This document shows, in pieces, positions 26,464-35,660 of a stretch of DNA of 64,000 nt (the stretch's first letter is position 1; each line of letters starts with the position of its first letter). The stretch spans positions 1 to 64,000 of the forward strand of contig DAIDGQ010000022.1 of assembly GCA_027452215.1 (NCBI GenBank), in the 5' to 3' direction. The notes under the pieces were generated by a model, which saw only the letters and a list, made by a program, of their open reading frames with translations, ran no database searches and was not told where the DNA came from. This DNA comes from Granulicella sp. Lineage in GTDB: Bacteria > Acidobacteriota > Terriglobia > Terriglobales > Acidobacteriaceae. Position numbers and translations under genes: made by a program.

Positions 26464-28368
26464 CTACTCCGCCTTCTTTTTATTTCTCGCTTTCACCTTG
26501 AACCAGATCGGGCTGCCGATGAACTTGAAGGCGTCGCGGATCTCGTTGGCGAGAAAGCGTTCGTAGCTGAAGTGCAGCCTTACGTCGCGGTCGGTGAAGA
26601 GCACGAACGTCGGTGGTGCGACGGCAGCCTGCGTCATGTAGTAGATCTTCACGCGCCGGTTCATCGGCACGCTGGCACGCTGGAAGTCGATCTTGTCGAG
26701 GAAGCGGTTCATCTCGCCCGTCGACACGCGCTTGCGACGCTCCCGTGACACGAGCTCCACCTTCTTGAAGACCTCTTCAATGCCCTTCGACTCCGATGCT
26801 GAGACAAACAGTAGCGGCGCATAGTCGAGGTACTTCAGCGAGTCGCGCACCTGCTGTTCGTAGATCTTCTTGTCCGCAGGTGGTTTGCCGTCGAAGAGTC
26901 GCATGCCGTCAGGCCCAACCTTGGTCATCAAATCCCACTTGTTGATGATGATGATGACGCTGCGGCCGCTTTCATGCGCGTAGCCGCCGATATTCGCATC
27001 GGCTGCAGCCACGCCCTCCGCTGCATCGATCACGAGCAGCGCTACATCGGCGGCTTCGAGATGTTTGCGGCTCATAATCACCGACAGCTTTTCGGCCATC
27101 AGCTTGGTTTTTCCCTTGCGACGAATGCCTGCGGTGTCGATAAAACGGAAGCTGTGCCCATCACGCTCAACAACCTCGTCGACCGCGTCACGAGTCGTCC
27201 CAGCTATAGGCGAGACGATAGCGCGATCGCTTCCAGTTAGAGCGTTGAGGAGCGTGCTCTTGCCGACGTTGGGGCGCCCGATAATGGCGATCTTCGTCTC
27301 GCGCGCAACATGCTCGCCGTGCGAGCGAAGTCGACGGCCAGTGGGGACTTCGTCGGGCGGAGCCTGCGGGCCGGGCAGAGGATCGCCGCCACCGTCCATA
27401 TCCTCTTCAAATTCCTCCTCGAGGCCCTCAAAGCGCTCTTCCGGCTCTTCGGCGACGAACTCCGGGGGCAGCGCAGCCCATACCTCATCCAGCAGGTCAC
27501 CAATGCCCGAGCCGTGTTCCGCAGAGATAGGGCAGACATTCCGGAAGCCCAGTTGACGGAAGTTTTCGGCTGCGGCGAACATCTCGGAGGTATCCATCTT
27601 GTTGACCGCAAGAAAGATTGGCTTGCCGCCCCGAAGGAGAAGCCGCGCGAGTTCTACATCTGGTGCGGCCAGTTCGGTGCGTCCGTCGACGACCATAATG
27701 ATCGCGTCGGCCTCTTCCAGTCCGACCTTGGCCTGGCGAAAGATCTCGGACGGGATCAGCGCCTCATCATCGGGCACAACGCCACCTGTATCGACCAGGC
27801 GCACATCGCGGCCTCCCCATTCTACGTCGCCGTAGATGCGATCGCGCGTGATGCCGGGTTCATCGCCAACGATCGAACGTCGCGTCTGCGTTAGTCGATT
27901 AAACAGCGTGGATTTGCCAACGTTGGGGCGTCCACAGATGGCGACCAGCGGTAGGCGCGCCGGTTCGCGATGTCCACTCTCGGTGGCCAGCGTGATCTGG
28001 GCGGCGATGGATTCAGCTTCGCTCCATGCGCGCTCTTCGTGCCGGCTTCCCGCACCGCCTGCAACGGAGTCCTTGCGTTTCTTTCGCTCTTCGCGGGCGG
28101 GAATCTCTTGCTCGCTCGCGTAGCCGCGCGTTCCGGCTTCATCGCGATTTCGAATGACAACCTTGCGCTCACGCTCCGGGCTCTTGGTGGGTGTTTTCGA
28201 GGCCTTCACCGCGGCCGCCTTCTTCGCGGCAAGCTCCTTGCGCTTCTTTGGCGATACCGCTCCCGTGGTCGCGGTGCCGCGCGGCGCGGTCTTGCCCAGC
28301 TTTGGTCGTGTGCTTGCCTGCCGATGCTTTTTGCCTAGCCGTTTCTTCTCCGTACGCTTTGGTGCCAT
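26464..28368 (-). CDS. der: Ribosome-assembly GTPase Der (EngA) with long N-terminal extension
   Basis: Der has two tandem GTPase domains and a KH-like C-terminus and acts in 50S assembly. G1 of the first domain, CGRPNVGKSTLFN, begins near residue 145; the second, 'IGRPNVGKSTLLNAL', follows an acidic Glu/Gly/Pro-rich linker. The KH-like part includes 'RVKIYYMTQAAVAPPTFVLF'. Ordinary Der is about 440-490 residues; this one is 634. The surplus is a Lys/Arg-rich, low-complexity N-terminus of about 140 residues, plus the linker. The start at 28368 has an AGAGG box. An internal start nearer the G domain cannot be excluded. Confidence 0.93.
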   Translation of the reverse strand: MAPKRTEKKRLGKKHRQASTRPKLGKTAPRGTATTGAVSPKKRKELAAKKAAAVKASKTPTKSPERERKVVIRNRDEAGTRGYASEQEIPAREERKKRKDSVAGGAGSRHEERAWSEAESIAAQITLATESGHREPARLPLVAICGRPNVGKSTLFNRLTQTRRSIVGDEPGITRDRIYGDVEWGGRDVRLVDTGGVVPDDEALIPSEIFRQAKVGLEEADAIIMVVDGRTELAAPDVELARLLLRGGKPIFLAVNKMDTSEMFAAAENFRQLGFRNVCPISAEHGSGIGDLLDEVWAALPPEFVAEEPEERFEGLEEEFEEDMDGGGDPLPGPQAPPDEVPTGRRLRSHGEHVARETKIAIIGRPNVGKSTLLNALTGSDRAIVSPIAGTTRDAVDEVVERDGHSFRFIDTAGIRRKGKTKLMAEKLSVIMSRKHLEAADVALLVIDAAEGVAAADANIGGYAHESGRSVIIIINKWDLMTKVGPDGMRLFDGKPPADKKIYEQQVRDSLKYLDYAPLLFVSASESKGIEEVFKKVELVSRERRKRVSTGEMNRFLDKIDFQRASVPMNRRVKIYYMTQAAVAPPTFVLFTDRDVRLHFSYERFLANEIRDAFKFIGSPIWFKVKARNKKKAE

Positions 28369-28452
28369 CTTTCGAAACCTCTGTCTCTTTTATGGTCGCA
28401 CGCATGAGCGCCCGCACGGCGAACAAACGGCGGATATCATCAACGTAGCCCG

Positions 28453-30540
28453 ATGCCGCTTTCGACCCCACTGACCATGCTCAACGACGCCCTGCCCGAC
28501 CAGAAGCTACCGACGCTCTATGACTTCTTCCATCCTGGCGGAATTCTTGCGAAATCATCGCTCGCATTCGAGCACCGGCCGGGCCAGTACGCGATGGCTA
28601 AGGAGATCGAGCAGAGCTTCGCCGATCGCCGTAATTTGATCGTCGAGGCAGGTACCGGGACTGGAAAAACCCTTGCCTACCTGCTGCCAGCGTTGCGCCG
28701 CGCCCAAGAGCAGAAGCAGCGCATTATTATCTCGACTGGGACGAAAAACCTCCAGGAGCAGCTCTATTTCAAGGATATTCCGTTCCTCGAGACGCTGCTG
28801 GGACCCCTCAAAGTCTGCTATATGAAGGGCCGCGCGAACTATGTTTGCAAGCAAAAGCTCTACGCCCTGCGTGACAGCCCTCTGCTGTCTGGGCTCGAGG
28901 AGATTTCGCAGTTCCACTCCATCTTGCAGTGGGAGCGCACCACCGAAACTGGCGACCGCGCGGAGGTCGACGACCTGCCCGAGAACTCTTCGCTATGGCA
29001 CAAGCTTGACGCCCGCAGCGAGGTCTGCCTTGGCCAGACGTGCCCAAACTGGGAGCAGTGCTTCATCACCTCAATGCGGCGCAAAGCGCTTGAGTCGGAC
29101 ATCGTCATCGTCAACCACCATCTATTTTTTGCCGATCTCTCCATCAAGCAGCAGGCCGCGGGAGCACCAGATGCTGGAATTCTCCCAGAAGCGGCGGCGG
29201 TCATCTTCGATGAGGCGCATGAGCTTGAAGACATTGCAAGTCAGTACTTTGGGGTCGCGCTGTCGAACGCGCGATTCGAGGAGCTCGCCCGCGATACGGA
29301 CTTGATGCTACGGGCCAAGGGCGTCAGTACCAGTTCGATCGAAAGCGCAACCCAAACTGTCCGAGACCGCTCCAAGCTTTTCTTCGCGTCGCTACCAGTG
29401 GGTCCTTCGGACCTGGGTCGGCTTGAGTTCACTGACCGCGCCGATTTTCTCGAGGCCCGCGGCGATGCCTACCTCGGCGCGTCAAACGCTCTCCAGCGAC
29501 TAGAAGGTGAGCTCGAACGAGTGCGCGAGGTGGAGGAGGCCGCAGGCCTCCGCAAGCGAGCTGCCGACATTCGTAACCACCTCAAATTCCTGCTCGAATC
29601 GGAAGACCCCAACACCGTCTTCTGGATCGAGCGCCGAGCTACTGGCGGCGTGCGCAACGCTGCCCGCGCTTCGCGCGATCTCGGAGCGCCGCAGGCCTTC
29701 AGCACGCATCTTCTGGCTACCCCGATCGACGTGTCCACGCTTCTCGCTGACACGCTCTTCACTCATTATCCGAGCGTCATTCTCACCTCGGCAACACTCA
29801 CAGTTGCCGGGCAGGATGGCAATCCGAGCTTCGATCACCTCAAGAAGCGCCTTGGAATTCCTTTCCCCAAAGAGCTCGTCGTGCCAAGTCACTTCGACTA
29901 TGCTAACCAGGCGCTGCTCTACCTCCCTCTATCGATGCCACCGCCGCGCGACCCCAACTTTATCGCACAAGCCGCGGAGAAGATCCGCCGCGTGCTCGAG
30001 ATCACACGAGGACGAGCCTTCTGCCTCTTCACTAGCTATGCCCAGATGCGAGAGCTCCATGATCGTCTGCTAACGCAATTACCGTACCCATTGCTGATAC
30101 AAGGCTCTGCGCCGCGCCACATTCTGTTGCAACAGTTCCGCGAAACTCCTAACGCCGTGCTATTCGGTACCAGTTCGTTCTGGCAAGGCATCGACGTGCA
30201 GGGTGAGCAACTCAGCTGCGTCATCATTGACAAGCTGCCCTTTGCTGTTCCAACCGACCCCATCATGAAGGCTCGCACCGACGCCATCACGGCTGCGGGA
30301 GGCAACGCATTTAACGACCTTCAGGTACCCCAGGCCGTAATCGCCCTCAAGCAGGGCTTCGGACGCTTGATCCGCTCGCTCTCGGATCGCGGCGTCCTCA
30401 TGCTGCTCGATCCACGCATCCGTACCACTCGCTATGGAGCGACCTTCCTCGACTCGCTTCCTCCCTACCGCCGCACCGACGACATCACCGAAGTCGAGCG
30501 CTTCTTCGACCTCGCCAACACGATCGAGCTGCGACGCTAG
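28453..30540 (+). CDS. dinG: DinG/YoaA-type ATP-dependent helicase
   Basis: An XPD-like superfamily 2 helicase (695 aa). The Walker A 'EAGTGTGKTLAYLLPAL' is near residues 64-80 and the DEAH box 'IFDEAHELED' at 253-256. Four cysteines for the iron-sulfur cluster lie between them: C132 in 'RANYVCKQK' and three in 'EVCLGQTCPNWEQCFI'. Motif VI is 'QGFGRLIRSLSDRG' and motif V 'GTSSFWQGIDVQGEQL'. Such enzymes unwind DNA structures and R-loops in repair. It is divergent from der. Confidence 0.92.
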   Translation: MPLSTPLTMLNDALPDQKLPTLYDFFHPGGILAKSSLAFEHRPGQYAMAKEIEQSFADRRNLIVEAGTGTGKTLAYLLPALRRAQEQKQRIIISTGTKNLQEQLYFKDIPFLETLLGPLKVCYMKGRANYVCKQKLYALRDSPLLSGLEEISQFHSILQWERTTETGDRAEVDDLPENSSLWHKLDARSEVCLGQTCPNWEQCFITSMRRKALESDIVIVNHHLFFADLSIKQQAAGAPDAGILPEAAAVIFDEAHELEDIASQYFGVALSNARFEELARDTDLMLRAKGVSTSSIESATQTVRDRSKLFFASLPVGPSDLGRLEFTDRADFLEARGDAYLGASNALQRLEGELERVREVEEAAGLRKRAADIRNHLKFLLESEDPNTVFWIERRATGGVRNAARASRDLGAPQAFSTHLLATPIDVSTLLADTLFTHYPSVILTSATLTVAGQDGNPSFDHLKKRLGIPFPKELVVPSHFDYANQALLYLPLSMPPPRDPNFIAQAAEKIRRVLEITRGRAFCLFTSYAQMRELHDRLLTQLPYPLLIQGSAPRHILLQQFRETPNAVLFGTSSFWQGIDVQGEQLSCVIIDKLPFAVPTDPIMKARTDAITAAGGNAFNDLQVPQAVIALKQGFGRLIRSLSDRGVLMLLDPRIRTTRYGATFLDSLPPYRRTDDITEVERFFDLANTIELRR

Positions 30541-30558
30541 TATTCTAAGACCAGCCGT

Positions 30559-30813
30559 ATGGGACGCAACCTCTACATCCTCGCTGCCACACTCGGCATG
30601 CTTTCGCTGGTCTCGATTGTGCTGTCGTTCACCAATATCGCCCAGCAGCCTGGTTCGCCGGGCGATGCCTCCCTCTGGCGGATGACGAGCATCGCATTGC
30701 TTTGCGTCGCGCTGATCGTGACACTGCTTGGTGTGTTCAGTTCGCTCTTCGAGCAGGCCGAGCGTCGGCACTCGGCTGAGCGCCAACAGAAGCGCCGTCG
30801 CCGCTCCGAGTAG
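30559..30813 (+). CDS. Small membrane protein of unknown function (84 aa)
   Basis: Two predicted membrane helices (about residues 4-27 and 41-64) are joined by a short polar loop. A strongly basic tail ending 'ERQQKRRRRSE' implies a cytosolic C-terminus. No family is recognised. It begins 18 bases after the helicase stop and ends 79 bases before queD, all on the same strand, so it could be co-transcribed with either. Confidence 0.65.
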   Translation: MGRNLYILAATLGMLSLVSIVLSFTNIAQQPGSPGDASLWRMTSIALLCVALIVTLLGVFSSLFEQAERRHSAERQQKRRRRSE

Positions 30814-30892
30814 ACTTTTGCCCAGACCCTTAGAGTTCCCCGGTAGAATGGGAGATGGCGCGAACGCATCGCCGATTGGAGTCTCACCCACC

Positions 30893-31285
30893 ATGTTTGA
30901 AGTCACGGTACAGGCTGGATTTTCCTCAGGCCACTACCTCCGCAATTACCAGGGCAAGTGCGAAAACCCGCATGGCCACAACTATCGCGTGCTAGTTACG
31001 CTTATTGGCGAGGAGTTGGACCACGCCGGGCTTCTGCTGGACTTCAAGCTGCTCAAGCAGGTCCTCCGCCCGACAGTCGACTATCTGGATCACCAGATGA
31101 TCAACGACTTGGAGCCATTCACGGCACTGAATCCGTCCGCAGAAAACCTCGCGCGATATTTCTACGAAAAGACCGCAACTCAATTGAATGAAATGACATC
31201 GGGTCGGGTTCGAGTTAAGGACTGCACGCTCTACGAGACCGACACCAGCTTCGCACGATACTATGAGGCAGAAGCAGGGGCATAG
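30893..31285 (+). CDS. queD: 6-carboxy-5,6,7,8-tetrahydropterin synthase QueD
   Basis: QueD converts dihydroneopterin triphosphate to carboxytetrahydropterin, the first dedicated step of 7-deazaguanine synthesis. The zinc ligands H14, H27 and H29 and the catalytic C23 are visible in 'GHYLRNYQGKCENPHGHNY'. 'LLLDFKLLKQVLRPTVDYLDHQ' and 'NPSAENLARYFYEK' are family blocks. With the ATG at 30893 it is 130 aa, the usual size. An in-frame ATG 15 codons upstream would add an unconserved leader. queE follows one base after its stop. Confidence 0.95.
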   Translation: MFEVTVQAGFSSGHYLRNYQGKCENPHGHNYRVLVTLIGEELDHAGLLLDFKLLKQVLRPTVDYLDHQMINDLEPFTALNPSAENLARYFYEKTATQLNEMTSGRVRVKDCTLYETDTSFARYYEAEAGA

Positions 31286-31286
31286 C

Positions 31287-31970
31287 ATGCACCTCATTGA
31301 GCTGTACAAATCGGTGCAGGGAGAGAGTTCGTTTGCGGGCGTGCCGTGCATCTTCGTGCGCCTCGCGGGCTGCAACCTGCGGTGCTCCTGGTGCGATTCC
31401 GAGTACACCTTCAGCGGAGGAAAATCCTTCAGCGAAGAGGAAATCATCGCGCAGATAGAGGCGTTGGAGCCATGCCGGCTGATCGAATTCACCGGCGGTG
31501 AGCCCATGCTTCAGGCAAAGGAACTTCTGCCGCTCATGGACCATCTCCTTGCAAAAAATTACACGTTGATGATTGAAACGAGCGGGGAACGTCCTCTCGC
31601 GGATGTTCCTCGCGCGGTGCACAAGATCGTCGATGTGAAGTGCCCGGGTGCGGGCGCCGCGGCCAATAGCTTCAACATGGAAAACCTCGACGCGCTCACA
31701 CCCAACGACGAGGTAAAGTTCGTCCTCAGCGATCGGGCCGATTACGAGTTTGCCCGCGACTTCATCCAGACTAACGGCCTTGCCGTTCGCTGTGGCGATA
31801 TCCTGCTCTCGCCCGCATTTCAAAAGGCGCCGAGCGAGCAACGATCTACCGAAAATTGTGTTCTCGATCCGCGCTTTGTCGTGGAGTGGATGCTTGCCGA
31901 CGGACTTCCTGCGCGCCTCAGTCTGCAAATTCACAAGTACATCTGGGAGCCACGCAAGAAGGGCGTCTAG
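31287..31970 (+). CDS. queE: 7-carboxy-7-deazaguanine synthase QueE
   Basis: A radical-SAM enzyme that contracts carboxytetrahydropterin to 7-carboxy-7-deazaguanine. The cluster cysteines C29, C33 and C36 are in 'LAGCNLRCSWCDSEY', and 'EFTGGEPMLQ' binds SAM. Length 227 aa. The start at 31287 has AGGGG upstream and lies one base past the queD stop; an earlier ATG inside queD is unlikely. Its TAG stop overlaps the TAG of the converging glycosyltransferase gene on a shared CTAG. Confidence 0.94.
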   Translation: MHLIELYKSVQGESSFAGVPCIFVRLAGCNLRCSWCDSEYTFSGGKSFSEEEIIAQIEALEPCRLIEFTGGEPMLQAKELLPLMDHLLAKNYTLMIETSGERPLADVPRAVHKIVDVKCPGAGAAANSFNMENLDALTPNDEVKFVLSDRADYEFARDFIQTNGLAVRCGDILLSPAFQKAPSEQRSTENCVLDPRFVVEWMLADGLPARLSLQIHKYIWEPRKKGV

Positions 31971-33181
31971 ACGCGGGGGTTCTTCTGCGCTTCGCTGATT
32001 TCTTCGCCCGTCCCGCTGGCGTATGCACGAGCCCGCCACGCGACCGGTCGGCCACAGATCTGTCTTGCGAGGGCGAACCACTGCACCACCAACAGCAAGA
32101 TTATCCCTAGGGGATGCAACAGCGCCGACAGCAGCGGCTGCTCGAATCGCCGCACTGCGAGCAACCTCGGAAGATAACTCCCGACGACCGCAAGAGCAAG
32201 CAACACACTGACCGTCGCCGCCATTCGAGGATCATCAAGGGTTGCACCCACAATCATATTGCTCGCAAGGAACGCCAACCACAGCGCCATCGCGATCACC
32301 GGTAACACTTGACCTAGCAATAGAAGAATCGTCAGCGGCAGAATACGTGTCGGCGCTCCAAGGCCCTCGGTCGCATTCTTGGCCAGGCCCATCCACACAG
32401 CACTTGCTGAGTCATACATTCTCACTGTGGCGAAGGCGGTCAGGTCCACAATATCGGTGTGAAACCCATGCTCGCGAAACAGCTGGGGCAGCCGCAACCC
32501 ATCGTGGCGCGTCTCGCGGATCGCCGCATGACCGCCGCACGCAAAATAGGCCTCGCGGTCCGCAAGGAAAAACTGCCCGCACCCGGCGGCATACGCGGGC
32601 TTGGTTGATGCACGCATACGCCCCATCGGGAGAAATCCCAACAGCACAAAGTGGATTAGCGGCAGCAGCATCCGCTCCATCCACCCGACGGTTATCTGAC
32701 GAGGAAACCCCGATAGCAGGGAGACGCGAGCAATCTGTATCTCCGTGCTGCAACGAGCGAGTGCGTCCGGCATGATCCTGACATCGGCGTCGAGAAACAG
32801 CAGCAGCGGTGCCGTGGTCTCCTGCGCGAGCAGCCAGCATGCGCGCTGCTTTCCATTCCATCCAGCAGGCAGACTTTGGGCGGCGACAAGTCGGACGCGC
32901 ACATCCGAGGCAGCGATCTCTCGCACGATCGCTGCCGTCCGATCAGTCGATGCGTCGTCGAGCACCAGCACCTCGATGTCGACACTGCGGCTTGAAAGGA
33001 CACTCTCCAGACACGCTTGAATGTTGTGCTCCTCATTGCGCGCCGGGATGAGCACAGCAACGCGCATTGCAGTTCCTCGACTGCTCCTTGGCGCAACGTA
33101 CTGTCTGAGGTTTGCGACAAACATGCCCGATGGAACTGCAGCGCATAAGAACATCATGCCCGCAATGACGAAGAGGATCAT
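31967..33181 (-). CDS. Family 2 glycosyltransferase, CrtQ-like, of the carotenoid cluster
   Basis: A membrane-bound GT2 enzyme with an N-terminal helix and a catalytic domain with 'VAVLIPARNEEHNIQACLES', 'VLVLDDASTDRT' and the DxD 'LLFLDADVRIMPDAL'. Three or four C-terminal helices follow. By family and position it is the candidate for glucosylating a carotenoid acid, as CrtQ does in Staphylococcus; HpnB-type enzymes are similar and cannot be ruled out. I start at the ATG at 33181, which has a GGGAG box; a GTG at 33199 is an alternative. It is last in the minus-strand carotenoid set. Confidence 0.78.
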   Translation of the reverse strand: MILFVIAGMMFLCAAVPSGMFVANLRQYVAPRSSRGTAMRVAVLIPARNEEHNIQACLESVLSSRSVDIEVLVLDDASTDRTAAIVREIAASDVRVRLVAAQSLPAGWNGKQRACWLLAQETTAPLLLFLDADVRIMPDALARCSTEIQIARVSLLSGFPRQITVGWMERMLLPLIHFVLLGFLPMGRMRASTKPAYAAGCGQFFLADREAYFACGGHAAIRETRHDGLRLPQLFREHGFHTDIVDLTAFATVRMYDSASAVWMGLAKNATEGLGAPTRILPLTILLLLGQVLPVIAMALWLAFLASNMIVGATLDDPRMAATVSVLLALAVVGSYLPRLLAVRRFEQPLLSALLHPLGIILLLVVQWFALARQICGRPVAWRARAYASGTGEEISEAQKNPRV

Positions 33182-33209
33182 CACTAGCAGCTCTCCCACA
33201 ATCTTCGGT

Positions 33210-34052
33210 TCAAGGTTTGTCCTTCAGATGCGCAAGCTCCGGCCTCTCCGTGTGATCAAGAGGTAGCGGCTTCCTTGTGATCAATGCTCGCGCCCGACGA
33301 CCCAAGCCATAGAAGCCTCCAGTGCCACGTCCACCGCTGAGAAGAACGGAAAATGCATTTGTGTCGCGTAGCATCGATGCTACTTTCAACTCTTCCATCG
33401 AATGTGCGAGCGCATCCTCTAATTGCTTCGTCGCTGCGTCGGTGTCGATACCCGGTTCAATTCGTACAGGAGCGCCACATCGTAGTAGCGCCTCCGGCAA
33501 ACGCTCGTCCCAAAAGCTGTACTCAATTGCGAGGGGCAAAAGTGTCACATCGACCGTGCGGGCAGCCAGTGCACCAAGTCCTGGCTTAAAGGCGAGAGGA
33601 GTCTCTCGCGGATCAGCAAATCGCCCCTGCGGAGTAATCCAAACTACCCCGCCGCTTGCAAGGATCGCCTTTGAGACTCGCAGAAATTGCGCCGCTCCGC
33701 GAGGAGACGCCATCTCCACTGGAAAGATTCCAAGTTTACGTAGAATCGGATAGCGCTTCAGCGCCAATGCATCCATTGGCGCGTAATGCCTCCGCTCCGG
33801 CAACAACATCTGTGCCAAAAGGATCGACACCATCGGGTCCCACCAAGATGAGTGATTTGCGTAGACAATCAATGGACCCTCGATGGCTGCCAATCGCTCT
33901 GGATGCTGAACCATCACGGCACGAAAGTGCCGCCGAAAATAGGCTCGAACGATGTGCCGAAAGAAGCGCAGCGTGAACATCGAGATCGGTGGAACCTCGC
34001 GAGCGTTTGGATCAGCAGGCATAGCCCATTGTGGCACTTCCATGATGTTCAT
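33210..34052 (-). CDS. PlsC-type acyltransferase of the carotenoid cluster
   Basis: The acyltransferase motif H67-x4-D72 is in 'VYANHSSWWDP', and the second block is 'VVWITPQGRFADPRE', where PlsC proteins usually have 'PEGTRS'. The protein (280 aa from the ATG at 34052) therefore transfers a fatty acyl chain to a hydroxyl. In this cluster the likely acceptor is the sugar of a glycosylated carotenoid acid. It is not homologous by eye to staphylococcal CrtO, so it would be an analogous enzyme. ATGs at 34043 and 34022 are other possible starts. It follows the desaturase gene by 11 bases. Confidence 0.8.
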   Translation of the reverse strand: MNIMEVPQWAMPADPNAREVPPISMFTLRFFRHIVRAYFRRHFRAVMVQHPERLAAIEGPLIVYANHSSWWDPMVSILLAQMLLPERRHYAPMDALALKRYPILRKLGIFPVEMASPRGAAQFLRVSKAILASGGVVWITPQGRFADPRETPLAFKPGLGALAARTVDVTLLPLAIEYSFWDERLPEALLRCGAPVRIEPGIDTDAATKQLEDALAHSMEELKVASMLRDTNAFSVLLSGGRGTGGFYGLGRRARALITRKPLPLDHTERPELAHLKDKP

Positions 34053-34063
34053 GCTCAATAAGG

Positions 34064-35617
34064 CTACGCTGCATGCACCGGAACCTGTCTGCGCGACAAT
34101 CGGGAGTCCGCATTCTTGGCATCTGCATCCAGCGAGTCCGCTGCGATCCATCCGGACATCATGACCATAGGCATACCGGGGCCGGGATGCGCAGCACCTC
34201 CTGCTAGATACAAGCCATCAACATCGCTGCTCCGATTCGCGGGCTTGAACGCTCCCATGAATCGTCCATGCGAGGAGATTCCATAAATGGCACCGTTGAG
34301 GACACGATAGCGATCATGTATATCCTGCGGCGTCAGCGCACGTTCAACCACGATCCGCTCTTCGATGTCTTCACACCCCGCAGTACGCTTCAGCTTGTCG
34401 AGAATCACCTGCCGGTAGGCTGGGAACATCTTCGACCAGTCATGATGTGGCCGCAAATACGGCGTATGCACCAGCACGTACATCGCCTCGCCGCCCTCAG
34501 GCGCGCTGGCGGGATCGCTCGACGCCGTGCATGCAAGATAGCAGGTAGGGTCCGGTGCGGGCTCACCAAGATCGTAGATGTGATGGAACTCTTCCTCCGG
34601 ATCGCGCGAGAAGACAAAGTCGTGATGTGCAAGATGTTCGTAACGCTTCTTCAGTCCCAGATAAAGCACGACACCGGAACAAGCCGGCTCATACGTACGC
34701 CTGTGCTCGAATTCCCTTGCAGCGTTCGTCTTCGCGAGCAATTCCCGATGGGTGCGAACCGCGTCCTCATTGCTAACGATGGCGTCGAAAGCATGCGTCG
34801 CCCCGTCCGTCGTCGCCAGACCCGTTACCGCTTGATGCTTGTCGGTGGTCGTCAGAATTGTTGCGACATCTGTGCTAGCGTGGAAACGCACACCAAGCTC
34901 CGTTGCGAGTCTCACCAGCGCCTCTGGTACGGAACGCGTTCCGCCCATCGGATACCAGATCCCCTCCTGCATCTGCATGTGTCCGATCGCGGTGAGAATT
35001 GCTGGTGATGCATCGGGCGAGGACCCGACGTATTGAACCATGTGGTCCAACATCTGTGCCGTATTGGGCTCGGGAATAAACTCACGAATTGTACCGGCGA
35101 CGGTCTTTCCCATGCGCATCTTCAGCACATCGCGCAACACCTTGATATCGAATGCACCGCCGACATCAAACGTATCCTTGATCGAGCCAACCGACTTCCA
35201 GAAAAAGAACTTGTCACTGATTGTATGCAACTCTTCCGAAAGCTCCATGAGTTGCTTATACTTCACGCCCATACCAGGGAAGCGCGTCTCAAGACTTGCG
35301 GACATCTTTGTCATATCATCCAGTAGGTCGATGGTCGCGCCATCCTCGAAGAAACATCGCCATTGTGGATCAAGCCGGACCATGTCGATGTAGTCGTCGA
35401 GATTCTTGCCAGCCTCTGCGAAGATCTTCCGCAGAACTGACGGCTGAATCAGAATGGTTGGCCCCATGTCAAAGCGAAAGCCTTTCTCCTGCAGTTGTGC
35501 TGCCTTGCCGCCGAGCCAAGAATTCTTTTCGAAGACCTCTACTTCATGCCCTCTCGCAGCCAGCGTACATGCAGCCGACAGTCCAGCCAGTCCCGATCCA
35601 ATCACACCAACACGCAT
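34064..35617 (-). CDS. Phytoene/diapophytoene desaturase-family FAD enzyme (CrtN-like)
   Basis: A CrtI/CrtN/CrtP-family flavoprotein of 517 residues. The Rossmann motif 'VGVIGSGLAGLSAACTLAARG' is split across the N-terminus, and 'KGFRFDMGPTILIQPSVL' follows. The C-terminus has 'YLAGGAAHPGPGMPMVMMSG'. These oxidoreductases desaturate or oxidise C30 or C40 carotenoid backbones. I start at the ATG at 35617, preceded by AGGAG. A second, diverged member is 1.5 kb upstream in the same cluster, so one probably desaturates and one oxidises the end group. Confidence 0.85.
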   Translation of the reverse strand: MRVGVIGSGLAGLSAACTLAARGHEVEVFEKNSWLGGKAAQLQEKGFRFDMGPTILIQPSVLRKIFAEAGKNLDDYIDMVRLDPQWRCFFEDGATIDLLDDMTKMSASLETRFPGMGVKYKQLMELSEELHTISDKFFFWKSVGSIKDTFDVGGAFDIKVLRDVLKMRMGKTVAGTIREFIPEPNTAQMLDHMVQYVGSSPDASPAILTAIGHMQMQEGIWYPMGGTRSVPEALVRLATELGVRFHASTDVATILTTTDKHQAVTGLATTDGATHAFDAIVSNEDAVRTHRELLAKTNAAREFEHRRTYEPACSGVVLYLGLKKRYEHLAHHDFVFSRDPEEEFHHIYDLGEPAPDPTCYLACTASSDPASAPEGGEAMYVLVHTPYLRPHHDWSKMFPAYRQVILDKLKRTAGCEDIEERIVVERALTPQDIHDRYRVLNGAIYGISSHGRFMGAFKPANRSSDVDGLYLAGGAAHPGPGMPMVMMSGWIAADSLDADAKNADSRLSRRQVPVHAA

Positions 35618-35660
35618 ACGTTCTCCTGCCACCGTTCAAATTGCTTCTTCAATCTAAAAC

